DNA of 64,000 bases. Origin: Brevundimonas sp. SL130 (GTDB lineage Bacteria > Pseudomonadota > Alphaproteobacteria > Caulobacterales > Caulobacteraceae). The notes below the pieces were generated by a model. That model searched no databases and was not told where the DNA came from. It saw nothing but the letters and a program-made list of their open reading frames with translations. This document shows positions 44,913 through 55,100 of the stretch, piece by piece. The DNA is taken from assembly GCF_026625805.1 (NCBI RefSeq), contig NZ_CP113064.1:2396657-2460656 (forward strand). The letters run 5' to 3'. Position 1 is the first letter of the stretch, and each line of letters begins with the position of its first letter. The position numbers and the translations under genes are program-made.

Positions 44913-45499
44913 CGGTCGATGGTCCCCGTGCGACGAATCTTCTTCTGCAGCTGCAACAACCCGTACAGCAACGCCTCCGCCGTCGGCGGGCAACCGGGCA
45001 CATAGACATCCACCGGCACCACGCGGTCGCAGCCGCGAACAACGCTGTAGCTGTAATGATAGTAGCCGCCGCCGTTGGCGCAGCTGCCCATAGACAAGAC
45101 GTATCGAGGGTCTGGCATCTGGTCGTAGACCTTGCGGAGGGCCGGGGCCATCTTGTTGGTCAGGGTGCCGGCGACGATCATCAGGTCCGAGTGACGCGGA
45201 CTGCCGCGCGGGGCCATGCCGAAGCGCTCGACGTCGAAACGCGGCATCGACATCTGAATCATCTCGATGGCGCAGCAGGCCAGACCGAAGGTCATCCACA
45301 TCAGCGAGCCGGTGCGCGCCCAGGTGATGACGTCATCCAGCGAGGCTGTCAGGAAGCCGCGCTCGCCCAGCTCCATATTGACCGCTTCGAAAAACTTGTC
45401 GTGGATCTTGGGATCATAGCCCTCGACCATTGAGCGGGCGGCCGAGTTGGCCGGAACCAGTGCGCCGGGGAGCGGCGAGGAGGGTGCGACTATTCCCAT
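44909..45499 (-). CDS. nuoB: NADH-quinone oxidoreductase subunit B
   Basis: The PSST subunit carrying cluster N2, the last iron-sulfur centre before quinone, 196 residues. The ligands are in [26 protein letters not shown] and [15 protein letters not shown] use the ATG at [11 protein letters not shown], which overlaps the end of nuoA by 10 bases; the longer frame is nuoA DNA in another phase. Confidence 0.96.
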   Translation of the reverse strand: MGIVAPSSPLPGALVPANSAARSMVEGYDPKIHDKFFEAVNMELGERGFLTASLDDVITWARTGSLMWMTFGLACCAIEMIQMSMPRFDVERFGMAPRGSPRHSDLMIVAGTLTNKMAPALRKVYDQMPDPRYVLSMGSCANGGGYYHYSYSVVRGCDRVVPVDVYVPGCPPTAEALLYGLLQLQKKIRRTGTIDR

Positions 45500-45867
45500 T
45501 CCAGGGCTCCCTTCTTCCATTCGTAGATGAAGCCGATGGTCAGGACGCCGAGGAAGACCATCATCGACCAGAAGGCGAAGATCATGCCGGCGTGCGACAG
45601 GTCGAACATCGACACCGCCCACGGGAACAGGAAGGCCACTTCCAGGTCGAAGATGATGAAGAGGATCGACACCAGATAGAAGCGGACGTCGAACTTCATG
45701 CGCGCGTCGTCGAACGCATTGAACCCGCATTCATAGGCGGACAGCTTCTCTGAGTCGGGATTTTTCGGCGCCAGCAGCAGCGGCAGGGCGATGAAAAGCA
45801 CGCCGATGAAGGCGGCAATGCCGGCGAAGATGATGACCGGCAGATACTCGAGCAAAAATGCGTTCAT
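45490..45867 (-). CDS. nuoA: NADH-quinone oxidoreductase subunit A
   Basis: The first gene of the nuo operon: a 125-residue complex I membrane subunit with three helices ([60 protein letters not shown]). The conserved loop [20 protein letters not shown] with its cysteine is intact. The 205-base upstream region, shared with a divergent AbgT gene, should hold the nuo promoter. Confidence 0.97.
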   Translation of the reverse strand: MNAFLLEYLPVIIFAGIAAFIGVLFIALPLLLAPKNPDSEKLSAYECGFNAFDDARMKFDVRFYLVSILFIIFDLEVAFLFPWAVSMFDLSHAGMIFAFWSMMVFLGVLTIGFIYEWKKGALEWE

Positions 45868-45910
45868 TCAAAGAACCTCGGCCGCCGGGGAGAGGCGGGA
45901 TTCGGGGCTT

Positions 45911-45937
45911 CTTAGACCCAACATTCGCGCGGTTCAA
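45911..45937 (-). promoter_or_regulatory. Weak candidate nuo promoter
   Basis: On the nuo strand TTGAAC (45932-45937) and TCTAAG (45911-45916) lie 15 bases apart, about 45 bases before the nuoA start. Both hexamers are imperfect and the spacing is short. It is the best match I see in the divergent region. Confidence 0.3.
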
Positions 45938-46072
45938 ACCCCTGGTGCGATTGGTTTTTTGTTGAGAACGGATCGCAACTTGCGAGGCCATATGTCGCAG
46001 CCGCGCCGCTTGCCGTTTCGCCCCCTTCCCGGCCCTACTGTGGCCTTGAAATCGTAACCGAAAGTCATCCGG

Positions 46073-47683
46073 ATGAGCGCTGGCAGCCGTCTTCTGAACG
46101 CCGTCGAAAGAGTGGGGAATCGGCTGCCCGATCCCGTCTTTCTCTTTCTTTGGCTGATCGGCGGCTTAGTGGCGCTTAGTCTGGTCGGCGCCGGCCTCGG
46201 CTGGTCCGCCGTCAATCCGGTCACGGGTGATCGGCTGGTGGCGCAAAGCCTGCTGTCGGCAGAGAACCTCGAGCGGCTGATCATCGGCATGCCGCGCACC
46301 CTTGCGGACTTCCCACCGTTGGGGATCGTCATCACCATCATCTACGGCGCCTCGGTGGCGGAGAGGACCGGCCTGTTCGCCACAGCGATTCGCGGCGCCC
46401 TGCTGAATGCCCCGCGCGCCATACTGACGCCGGTGGTGGTGATCACAGGCATGGTCTCTCATCACGCCTCGGACGCCTCCTATGTGGTGGTGATCCCGCT
46501 GGCGGCGGTGATCTTCGCTGCGGCGGGCCGTCACCCTCTGGCCGGGCTGGCGGCGGGTTTTGCCGCCGTATCGGGCGGTTACGCCGGCAATCTGTTCCCC
46601 GGCGCCAGCGACGCCCTGATCCTGGGCATCACCGAACCGGCCGCCCGCCTGATCGACCCCTCCTATTCGGTGAACATCGCAGGCAACTGGTTCTTCATCA
46701 TCGGGGTGGTGGTCGTCTTCACTCCTATCGTGTGGTTCCTGACCGACCGGGTCATCGAGCCACGCCTGGGCCGCTGGACGCCGTCCGAGGGCGTCGCCGC
46801 ACCCGCCACGTCGGAAAAGCAACCCCTCACCGCCTCAGAGAAACGCGGCCTGTCCTGGGCCGGCCTGGCGCTCTTGGGCATGATCGGCCTCTGGACCTTG
46901 ATCACCCTCCTGCCCGGCTCGCCGTTCGTCGATCCGGAGGCGGTGGCGGAACAGAAGTTCAATCCGCTGTACCGCTCGCTAGTCGCCTTCTTCGCCGTGA
47001 CCTTCTTCGTCCTGGGCGGCGCCTATGGGGCCGGGTCCGGCTCGATCCAGTCGCACCGCGACCTGGTGAAGATGATGCGCGACGGGATCGCCCAGCTGGC
47101 GCCCTATATCGTCCTGGCCTTCTTCGCCGCCCATTTCGTCGCCATGTTCAACTGGTCAGGTCTGGGGCCGATCCTGGCCGTCAACGCGGCCGCCGAGCTG
47201 AAGACTCTGGCCCTGCCCGCGCCTCTTCTGCTGATCTGCGTCGTCCTGGTCTCATGCGTCTTTGATCTGTTCATCGGCTCGGCCTCGGCCAAGTGGTCCG
47301 CCCTGGCGCCCGTTGTGGTGCCCATGTTCATGCTGCTGGGCATTTCGCCCGAGATGACGACGGCCGCCTATCGGATGGGCGATTCGGTCACCAACATCGC
47401 CACGCCGCTGATGAGCTATTTCCCGCTGATCCTGACCTTCGCCCAGCGCTGGGATCCGCGCTTCGGCCTGGGCTCCCTGATGGCGACCATGCTGCCCTAT
47501 GCGGGGGCCTTCCTGGTCGCGGGTCTGGCCATGGTGGCCGCCTGGGTGGCGTTCGATCTGCCCGTCGGCCCGGGAGTGGGCGTGTATTACGAACCGCCTG
47601 TCCCCGCGGTCGCCGCGCAAGAGCCGGTCACGGGGGGGCTGGCGGGCCCGCACAGCCCGCCGCAGGCGGCCGCGAGGCCGTAA
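46073..47683 (+). CDS. AbgT-family transporter
   Basis: A 536-residue inner-membrane transporter of the AbgT family, whose members import p-aminobenzoyl-glutamate or export sulfonamide-type antimetabolites. Signatures: NRLPDPVFLFLWLIGGLVAL, HHASDASYVVVIPLAAVIF, GGYAGNLFPGASDALILGIT, and DSVTNIATPLMSYFPLIL near the C-terminus; about 11-13 membrane helices. The gene is alone, divergent from nuoA. A TetR regulator lies 257 bases downstream on the same strand, but a link is only positional. Confidence 0.92.
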   Translation: MSAGSRLLNAVERVGNRLPDPVFLFLWLIGGLVALSLVGAGLGWSAVNPVTGDRLVAQSLLSAENLERLIIGMPRTLADFPPLGIVITIIYGASVAERTGLFATAIRGALLNAPRAILTPVVVITGMVSHHASDASYVVVIPLAAVIFAAAGRHPLAGLAAGFAAVSGGYAGNLFPGASDALILGITEPAARLIDPSYSVNIAGNWFFIIGVVVVFTPIVWFLTDRVIEPRLGRWTPSEGVAAPATSEKQPLTASEKRGLSWAGLALLGMIGLWTLITLLPGSPFVDPEAVAEQKFNPLYRSLVAFFAVTFFVLGGAYGAGSGSIQSHRDLVKMMRDGIAQLAPYIVLAFFAAHFVAMFNWSGLGPILAVNAAAELKTLALPAPLLLICVVLVSCVFDLFIGSASAKWSALAPVVVPMFMLLGISPEMTTAAYRMGDSVTNIATPLMSYFPLILTFAQRWDPRFGLGSLMATMLPYAGAFLVAGLAMVAAWVAFDLPVGPGVGVYYEPPVPAVAAQEPVTGGLAGPHSPPQAAARP

Positions 47684-47940
47684 GGGGACCAATTCGATCA
47701 TCCATCCCCCCTCGCGCGTATCTTGCCGAAAGCGTCGAGCAACGGCTTGGCGCGTTCGGACGACAGGATGAAGACCCGTGCATCCAGAAGTGAGACAGAA
47801 ACGACTAAATCCCGACGGCCGCTGGATTTTTTCGCCGCCTGTGCAATAACCTGATCCGCCTACGATACAGTTTCGCTTCTGCGTACCGAATGCGGCCGGC
47901 TCGAAGTTCTCGCGCTCCGCCTTTACCGACCATTGGGGAT
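47684..47940. other. Intergenic region between the AbgT gene and the TetR gene
   Basis: 257 bases without a gene. No clear terminator follows the AbgT gene. A longer in-frame start for the TetR gene exists at 47890, but the added residues (MRPARSSRAPPLP) do not look like a protein start of the family. Confidence 0.4.
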
Positions 47941-48567
47941 ATGGCCGACAAGACCAACAAGCTGGGCCACAAGATCGGCGCGCGCGGGGGCCGTACCCGC
48001 CAGGCGATCCTCGATGCGACCCGCACCCTGCTCAACTCGCGTCACTATGGCGAAATCCGCGTCGCCGACCTCGCTTCGGCGGCAGGCGTGTCGCCGTCCA
48101 ACTTCTACACCTATTTCAAGACGGTCGAAGAACCCGTCCTGGCCCTGTGCGAGACGGCGGCGACCGATTTCCAGGGACTGGCCGCCCATTTCCAGGCCGA
48201 CTGGCCCGGCGACAAGGCCTTCAGCATCGGTCGAGCCTTCATCCTGGACGTCATGGCCATCTGGCGCGATCACGGCCAGGTTCTGCGGGTCGAACACATG
48301 CTGGCGGACAATGGCGAAGCGGCCTTTGTCGAAAGCCGCGTCCGGCGCCTGCGCCGCCTGCACCTGGCCATTGAACGCCGCGTCGCCCAGGCGCATGCCG
48401 CAGGCCTGCACCCCAAGGACTATAATCCGCGCCTGGCCTCCTACCAGATCGCCTCGATCGCCGAGTCGACCGCCGCCAGCTTCGACCTGTTGCGGCGCGC
48501 CGACACGCCCGAAGCCATTCTCGATACGGCAGCCATCATCATCGTCAAACTGACGACAGGCCGTTAG
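47941..48567 (+). CDS. TetR/AcrR-family transcriptional regulator
   Basis: A 208-residue repressor-type regulator. The N-terminal TetR helix-turn-helix is clear: RTRQAILDATRTLLNSRHYG, EIRVADLASAAGVSPSNFYT then YFKTVEE. The C-terminal ligand domain is all-helical. Start chosen at the ATG just before ADKTNKLG. Possible targets are itself and the upstream AbgT gene; no palindromic operator stands out. It overlaps the convergent prepilin peptidase gene by four bases. Confidence 0.9.
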   Translation: MADKTNKLGHKIGARGGRTRQAILDATRTLLNSRHYGEIRVADLASAAGVSPSNFYTYFKTVEEPVLALCETAATDFQGLAAHFQADWPGDKAFSIGRAFILDVMAIWRDHGQVLRVEHMLADNGEAAFVESRVRRLRRLHLAIERRVAQAHAAGLHPKDYNPRLASYQIASIAESTAASFDLLRRADTPEAILDTAAIIIVKLTTGR

Positions 48568-49316
48568 AGCCCCAAGGGGCCATACAGCCAGGTCAGCCAG
48601 ATCCCCACGGCCAGAAACACCCCGAACGGCAGCTTGTCCGTCGCGCTGACCGAGCGGCGCACCACCAGCAGGCCGAACACCAGGCTGAGTCCGGCGGCCG
48701 AGGCCCACAGCAGCACGCTGGGCAGACCGATCCAGCCGACCCAGGCTCCGGCTCCGGCGAACAGGAAGGGGTCGCCCCCGCCCAGGCCGTCGCGCTTGCG
48801 GACCGCCTTGTACAGCCAGCCAACCAGCCACAGGCCGACGAAACCGACCACCGCCCCGATCAGGTGCGACAGGGCCACGTCCCATCCCGTCATGGCGGCC
48901 GCGATCAGGCCGGTCGCCGCCAGCGGCCAGGTCAGGACGTCCGGAAGCCAGAAATTCTCGCCGTCGATGATGGCGATCAGCAGCAGTTGCCAGCCCAGCA
49001 CAGCGGTCACGGCGACCATCAGCCATGACGATCCGCTGAAGCCCGCCCAGGCGCCGATGACGCCTCCTCCAAGCTCGATCAGCGGATAACGCGGTGAAAT
49101 AGCGACGCCGCAACGGGCGCAGCGCGCGCGCAAGACGAGCCAGCTGAACAGGGGGACCAGCTCCCACGGCCGCAGGGGCTGGTCGCAGCCCATGCACCGC
49201 GACCGGGCGACGACGATGTCCTCTTCACGCGGCAGGCGGACGCTGACCGCCGCCAGGAAGCTGCCGATGATCAGGCCCAGAAGCCCCATGACGACGGCGG
49301 CGAGAACAGGGCTCAT
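48564..49316 (-). CDS. Prepilin peptidase (A24 aspartic peptidase)
   Basis: It cleaves the leader of type IV prepilins or type II secretion pseudopilins and N-methylates them, at the inner membrane. The 250-residue bifunctional form has the N-terminal methylase half with zinc-binding CxxC pairs (SRCMGCDQPL and ARCARCGVAI) and the catalytic aspartates in LLIAIIDGENFWLPD and GLGGGDPFLF. About seven membrane helices are present. It stands alone, so whether it serves pili or type II secretion cannot be decided here. Confidence 0.92.
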   Translation of the reverse strand: MSPVLAAVVMGLLGLIIGSFLAAVSVRLPREEDIVVARSRCMGCDQPLRPWELVPLFSWLVLRARCARCGVAISPRYPLIELGGGVIGAWAGFSGSSWLMVAVTAVLGWQLLLIAIIDGENFWLPDVLTWPLAATGLIAAAMTGWDVALSHLIGAVVGFVGLWLVGWLYKAVRKRDGLGGGDPFLFAGAGAWVGWIGLPSVLLWASAAGLSLVFGLLVVRRSVSATDKLPFGVFLAVGIWLTWLYGPLGL

Positions 49317-49349
49317 CTCGGGGTCCGAACGGTGAAGAACCGCCCCCGC

Positions 49350-51218
49350 TTAGCCGCCCCCGAGCGCCACCGCCACATGATAGGTCGCGAACGAGGCCAG
49401 ATAGGCCAGACCGAACATGTAGACGATCATGATCGAGGTCCATTTCCACGAGTTGGTCTCGCGCTTCACCACGCCCAGGGTCGCCACGCACTGGGGCGCG
49501 AAGATGTACCAGGCCAGGAAGGACAGGGCCGTCGCCAGCGACCATTGCGCCGACAGGGTCGAGGCCAGCAGACCCGTCGCATTCTCGGCGTCGGCGATGG
49601 CGTAGGTGGTGCCCAGGGCCGCCACGGCGACCTCGCGCGCGGCCATGCCGGGGATCAGGGCGATGACCATCTGCCAGTTGAAGCCGATAGGCGCGAAGAT
49701 CGGCTCCAGCGCCCGGCCGATCATCCCGGCGAACGAATAGTCGATGTCGGGCATCGTCGCGTTCTCGGGCGGATAGGGGAAGGTCGCCAGCACCCAGAGC
49801 AGGATCACCAGCGGCAGGATGATCCGCCCCGCGCGGTTCAGGAAGATCTTGGCCCGGAGCCACAGGTTGAACAGGACGCTGCGCATATCCGGCGTCTTGT
49901 AGGCCGGCAGCTCCATCATGAAGGGCTCGACCGCGCCGCGCCAGAACACCTTGCGGATCAGCAGGGACACGACCAGGGCGCTGACGATGCCGGCGGCGTA
50001 GAGACCGAACATCACCAGGCCTTGCAGATTGGCGAAGCCCCACACTGTCTCGTTCGGAATGAAGGCGGCGATGATCAGCGTATAGACCGGAATCCGCGCC
50101 GAGCAGGTCATCAGCGGCGCAACCAGTATGGTGGTCATGCGGTCCCGCTTGGAATCGATCACCCGCGCCGCCATCACGCCGGGAATGGCGCAAGCGAAAC
50201 TGGACAGCAGCGGAATGAAGGCGCGACCGTGCAGCCCCGCTCCGCCCATGATCTTGTCCATCAGGAAGGCCGCCCGGGCCATGTAGCCGAAGTCTTCCAG
50301 GGCGATGATGAACAGGAACAGGATCAGGATCTGCGGCAGGAAGACCAGCACGCTGCCGACGCCGGAGATGATGCCGTCGACGATCAGGCTCTGCAGCAGC
50401 CCCTCAGGCAGCACCGCCGCCACCAGGCCGCCCAGCCAGCCGATGCCGCCTTCGATGCCGTCCATCAGGGGCGCGGCCCAGCTGAACACGGCCTGGAACA
50501 TGACGAACAGGATCGCCATAAGGATGATCATCCCGCCGACCGGGTGCAGCAGAACGGAATCGATCCGCCCGGTCAGGGTGTCCGGCCGCTCGGGCGCGCG
50601 CACGCAGATCTTCATGATTCGTTCGGCCTCGCGGGCGGCGGTGCGCAATTCGGCGGCGTCGGGGCTGTGCCAGATGTTCTCGCCCAGAGCGGCCGCCTCG
50701 ACCTGCGCCTCGACGGCGGAGACCAGATCGTCGATCCCGCGCTTACGCGTCGCGACCGTGGTGATGATCGGCACGCCCAGTTCGGCGCGCAGTTGCTCCA
50801 GATCGATCCGAAGGCCCTGGCGCTGGGCGATGTCATACATGTTCAGCGCCAGCACCATCGGCCGGCCGACGGCCTTCAGCTCCAGGATCAGGCGCAGCAC
50901 CAGACGCAGGTTGGTGGCGTCGGCGACGCAGACCACCACATCCGGGGGCGTCTCACCGGCCAGACGGCCCAGGACGGCGTCGCGCGTCACTTCCTCGTCC
51001 GGGCTGCGGGCCCGCAGCGAATAGGTGCCCGGCAGGTCCAGCACCGACATGGTCCGGCCGGACGCGGCGCGGATCAGCCCCTCCTTCCGCTCGACCGTGA
51101 CCCCGGCGTAGTTGGCGACCTTCTGGTGGGCGCCGGTCAGGGCGTTGAACAAGGCGGTCTTGCCGCTGTTTGGATTGCCGACCAGGGCGACGCGGGCGGT
51201 CTTCAGGGCCATGTCCAT
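49350..51218 (-). CDS. feoB: Ferrous iron transporter B
   Basis: The Fe(II) uptake permease of the inner membrane, 622 residues. The N-terminal G domain has G1 GNPNSGKT (14-21), the switch region NYAGVTVERKEG, G3 LDLPGTYSL, and G4 LNMYD; the membrane part has the Gate motifs GSVLVFLPQILILFLF and the conserved cysteine segment APLMTCSARIPVYTLI. It overlaps the feoA stop by one base. A Fur-like box lies upstream of feoA, fitting iron-repressed expression. Confidence 0.95.
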   Translation of the reverse strand: MDMALKTARVALVGNPNSGKTALFNALTGAHQKVANYAGVTVERKEGLIRAASGRTMSVLDLPGTYSLRARSPDEEVTRDAVLGRLAGETPPDVVVCVADATNLRLVLRLILELKAVGRPMVLALNMYDIAQRQGLRIDLEQLRAELGVPIITTVATRKRGIDDLVSAVEAQVEAAALGENIWHSPDAAELRTAAREAERIMKICVRAPERPDTLTGRIDSVLLHPVGGMIILMAILFVMFQAVFSWAAPLMDGIEGGIGWLGGLVAAVLPEGLLQSLIVDGIISGVGSVLVFLPQILILFLFIIALEDFGYMARAAFLMDKIMGGAGLHGRAFIPLLSSFACAIPGVMAARVIDSKRDRMTTILVAPLMTCSARIPVYTLIIAAFIPNETVWGFANLQGLVMFGLYAAGIVSALVVSLLIRKVFWRGAVEPFMMELPAYKTPDMRSVLFNLWLRAKIFLNRAGRIILPLVILLWVLATFPYPPENATMPDIDYSFAGMIGRALEPIFAPIGFNWQMVIALIPGMAAREVAVAALGTTYAIADAENATGLLASTLSAQWSLATALSFLAWYIFAPQCVATLGVVKRETNSWKWTSIMIVYMFGLAYLASFATYHVAVALGGG

Positions 51219-51484
51219 CAGGCGGCGTCCAGCTTAATGGTCAGGCTGGCGGCCTCGTGCCGGCGCAGGGCCACGCGCATGTCGTCCACCTTCATGGCGA
51301 TGGGATCGCGACCGAACAGCCCCTCGTGAAGCAATTCGATCCGGGCGCCCTCGACGAAGCCCAACTCGAGTAGACGGCGTTCCAGCTCGACCGCCTCGAC
51401 TTGGTGGTGGCAATGGGCGCCCACTTGAATAATGACGCCGCGATCGCCCCGTCGGGCCTGGCTCAGCTTTATGGTATCGGTCAA
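51218..51484 (-). CDS. feoA: Ferrous iron transport protein A
   Basis: An 88-residue SH3-like accessory protein required for FeoB. It contains LERRLLELGFVEGARIELLH, then DPIAMKVDDMRVALRRHEA, the FeoA core. I start at the TTG giving MTDTIKLSQ, since family proteins have 75-90 residues and the longer frame covers the promoter region with the Fur-like box. No strong ribosome binding site is seen, so the start is not certain. Confidence 0.88.
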   Translation of the reverse strand: MTDTIKLSQARRGDRGVIIQVGAHCHHQVEAVELERRLLELGFVEGARIELLHEGLFGRDPIAMKVDDMRVALRRHEAASLTIKLDAA

Positions 51485-51533
51485 ATCTCGGCTCGCACCA
51501 GCGGGCGCCGCCCCCCGGCGGCCCCGCGTTTCC

Positions 51534-51556
51534 TTGACACTGATTATCAGGTGCGT
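51534..51556 (-). promoter_or_regulatory. Fur-like box and -10 of feoAB
   Basis: On the feo strand CACCTGATAATCAGTGTCAA contains the palindrome CTGATAATCAG (51540-51550), close to half of the Fur consensus GATAATGATAATCATTATC, and GATAAT can serve as -10. It lies about 55 bases before the feoA start, between feoA and the divergent cytochrome c gene. Confidence 0.5.
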
Positions 51557-51638
51557 GGGGGCCGCGTCCAGCAGGACAGGTTGACCAATTGCCGCGTCCC
51601 TCGTTTCCGGTATCACCGGCAAAAAACAGGATATCCCG

Positions 51639-52151
51639 ATGAGCCGTCCCGTCCTCGCCGCTTCCCTGATTCTGACCCTCGCCGCCTGTGGCCAGGGCGA
51701 ACCTTCGAACGGCCCGACGGGTCAGGCCGGCACGCCTGCGCATGTGGCGACGGAGGCTGAAAAGGCGATGCTGCTCGCCGCCCTGCCCGCCCCCTACAAT
51801 ACTGGGGACCTCGCCAACGGGCGTCGCGTCTTCGCCCGCTGCCGCGCCTGCCACACCATCGGCGAGGGCGCGCCCGATATGGCGGGTCCGAACCTTTACG
51901 GCGTGTTCGGGCGAAAGGCCGGGGATCGCCCGCGCTACAACTATTCGAACACGCTTCGGACGGCCCAGTTCGTCTGGGACGCCGACACGCTGGATCACTG
52001 GCTGGAAAACCCCAAAGCCTTCCTGCCCGGCAACAAGATGACCTTCGCCGGCCTGTCAGACGCGGCCGACCGGCGCGATGTCATCGCCTATCTGAAGGTG
52101 GAGACGGGCTTCCAGCCGCAGCCGCAGCCGGCGGCGACGCCCGTCTCCTGA
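51639..52151 (+). CDS. Membrane-anchored class I cytochrome c (lipoprotein)
   Basis: A 170-residue periplasmic electron carrier. The signal ends in the lipobox LTLAAC (Cys17), so it should be lipid-anchored. Heme is bound by CRACH (ANGRRVFARCRACHTIGEG), with the axial methionine probably in LPGNKMTFAG, as in cytochrome c2. A Pro/Ala-rich linker and tail flank the domain. It is divergent from feoAB, with 154 bases between the starts. Its redox partner is not evident. Confidence 0.9.
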   Translation: MSRPVLAASLILTLAACGQGEPSNGPTGQAGTPAHVATEAEKAMLLAALPAPYNTGDLANGRRVFARCRACHTIGEGAPDMAGPNLYGVFGRKAGDRPRYNYSNTLRTAQFVWDADTLDHWLENPKAFLPGNKMTFAGLSDAADRRDVIAYLKVETGFQPQPQPAATPVS

Positions 52152-52155
52152 TCCG

Positions 52156-55100
52156 TCAGTGCGCGTCGATGGGCTTGGGCCCGCCGTCGCGCTGCTCCTG
52201 GGCTTCCCACTCTTCGATCTTGCGGGCGGTCCATTCCGGCGACTTGGTGAAGCGCGCCAGCACGGCATAGATCACCGGCACCACGAACAGGGTCAGCACG
52301 GTCGCGAAAATGGCGCCGGTGAAGATGACCACGCCGATGGTCTGGCGACTGCCCGCCCCCGCTCCCTGCCACAGCACCAGCGGCAGGGCGCCGAAGGCCG
52401 TGGCGATGGAGGTCATGATGATCGGCCGCAGCCGCAGCGACGACGACTCGATGATCGCCTCGCGGATCGTTCGACCCTGGTCGCGCAGCTGGTTGGCGAA
52501 CTCGACGATCAGGATGCCGTTCTTCGCCGCCACCCCGATCAGGATGATCAGACCGATCTGGCTGTAGAGGTTCAGGCTGGACCCCGCCATCAGCAGGCCA
52601 AACAGCCCGCCGGCAGCCGCCAGCGGCACCGTCAGCATGATGACCGCCGGCGTGATCCAGCTTTCGAACTGGGCCGCCAGCACCAGGAAGACCAGCAGCA
52701 GGGCCAGACCAAAGGCCGCCACCACGGCGCCGCCCGCCTCCTGCTGGTCGCGCGCCGCGCCACCCCACTGGGTGACGACGCCGCCCTGCGGCTGTTTCGC
52801 CGCCTCGGCGCTGAGGAATTGCACCGCGTCGTCGATGGTCATGCCGGGGTTCAGATCGGCCTGAAGCGAGATCGACCGCTGACGGTCCAGACGACGCCGG
52901 TCCGGCGTGTCGCCAGACGTCTTCGTCGTCACCACCGCCGACAGGGGCACCAGTTGCCCGGCGCCGGTCGCGACATAGAGGGCCTCCAGATCCGCGACTT
53001 CGCGACGGTTGTCGCGATCCGTTTGCAGGATGACGTCATACTCCTGCCCGCCCTTAATATAGGTGGTGGCGGTGCGCGATCCGAACATGGTCTCCAGAGT
53101 CCGCCCGATAGCTTGAGACGACACGCCTAGCGCCGCCGCCTTCTGCGGATCCACATCGACCAGCAGGCGGGGCGAGTTCGGCTCATAGTTCAAGCGCGGA
53201 CGAGAGAAGCCCGGATTGGCCTGGGCCGCCGCCAGCAGGGGCTGAAGCCAGTTGTAGATCTGCTGGTAATCCGTGCCCGTGGCGATCAGCTCGACGGAGT
53301 TGGAGTTGCTGCCGCCGCGCTGGAAGGCGCCAGGGGTCGAGGCGTTGACCTGGGCGTCGGTCTGACCGCGCAGCTTGCCGTTCAACTCCTGGGCGATCTC
53401 AGCGGCCGTGCGGTCCCGCATCGACCAGTCCGCAAGATTCAACACGCCGTTGCCGGAGTTGAAGCTGCCGCCGCCGAAACCGGGCGCGGACACCAGATAG
53501 GAGGCCGCCTCGCCGCTGGTCTTGTACTCGGCCAGCAAGGGCTCCAGCCCCATCATGATCTTGCGGGTATAGTCGAAACCCGCCCCCTCGGGCCCGGCGA
53601 CGCGAACCTGAACTCGGCCCCGGTCCTCGTCCGGCACCAGCTCGTTCGGCAGGATCAGGAAGATTCCGCCAGCGCCCGCCGCGACCAAGGCGATCAGGGC
53701 GCCGACGCCGATCACGGCGATACGCCGCCCCAACAGCATGTCCAGCGACCGGGCGTACGAGGTTTTCAGCCCGTCCATGGCCCAGTCGACCCGGCGCGCC
53801 AGCCAGCCACCGCTCTGCGCCGGCTTCAGAATTTTGGACGCCAGCATCGGCGACAGGCTCAAGGCCAGGAAGGCCGAGAAGGCCACCGCTGCGGCAATCG
53901 CGGCCGCCAGCTCGACGAACAGCCGCCCGACATACCCCGGCAGGAACAGCAGCGGCGCGAACACCGACAGCAGGACGATGGTCGTCGCCACCACGGCGAA
54001 GAAGACCTGGCGTGCGCCTCGCTCGGCCGCCACCAGCGGCGGCTCTCCATGATCCAGCCGGCGCTGGATGTTCTCGACCACGACGATGGCGTCATCGACG
54101 ACCAGACCGATGGCCAGAACAAGAGCCAGCAGGGTCAGCAGGTTCAGCGAGAAACCCAGGGGCGCCAGTACGATGAAGGTCGCCAACAAACAGATCGGCG
54201 CCACAATGGACGGGATCAGGGCCGCCCGCAGACTACCCAGGAAGATGAAGTTGACCAGGGCCACCAGGGCCATCGAGATGCCGATGGTGATCCAGACCTC
54301 GTCAATGGCGTGCGAGGTGAAGACGGAGTTGTCCGATCCGATCTCCAGCGTCACGCCGGGCGGCAGGCTGGGGCGGATCTCGTCGATCATCTTATGAACG
54401 CCGTCCGAAATGGCCAGGTCGTTCGACTGGGCCTGACGGGTCACGGCCAGACCGATCTGGTCCAGGCTGTTGCCGCGGAACAGACGACGCGGCTCCTCCG
54501 GCGCTTCCTCGACCCGCGCGATGTCGCCCAGCCGGGTCACATAGGTCGGCTGGCCCTGAATGATGGCGGAAGAGCCGCTGCCCGTGCCGGTCGCCACGGC
54601 GGCGGACGCCGAGGCCGAGCCTCGCGTGCCGATGGGCAACTGCCGGAAGTCGTCGGGTCGTGCATAGGTGCGGGCGACGCGGACCGTATAGTCCTTGTCG
54701 GTCGATTCCAGCGAACCGGCCGGCAGTTCGACATTCTGATTCGTCAGGGCCGTCTCGACGTCGGTGACGGTCAGGCCGCGCGCCGCCAAGGCGGCGGGGT
54801 CCAGCCATATCCGCATCGAATAGCGCTGCTCGCCATAGATGTTGACCTGGGCCACGCCCGGCACGGTCGCCATCCGGTCCACCAGATAGCGGTCGGCATA
54901 GTCGGTCAGCTGCAACCGGTTCATCGTCGTCGAGCGCAGGAAGACGATGATGATCGGCTGGCTGTCGGAATCGGCCTTGGCCACCTCCGGCGGATCGGCC
55001 TGGTCCGGCAGGCGTCCGACCACCCGACTGACGCGGTCGCGCACATCATTGGCCGCGTCGTCGATATTGCGGTCCAGCGAGAACTCGATGTTGACGTTCG

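Noticed and set aside
45925..45950. A T-arm-like GGTTCAAACCCC string suggesting a tRNA
   Set aside because: No acceptor stem, anticodon arm or D-arm can be built around it; it lies in the nuoA upstream region.
47890..47940. Longer TetR start with 17 extra residues
   Set aside because: The added residues are Arg/Pro-rich and unlike the family; the ATG at 47941 begins a typical TetR N-terminus.
49332..51329. A 665-codon plus-strand frame
   Set aside because: Antisense to feoB and feoA; no recognisable motif, while FeoB's G-protein motifs are intact on the other strand.
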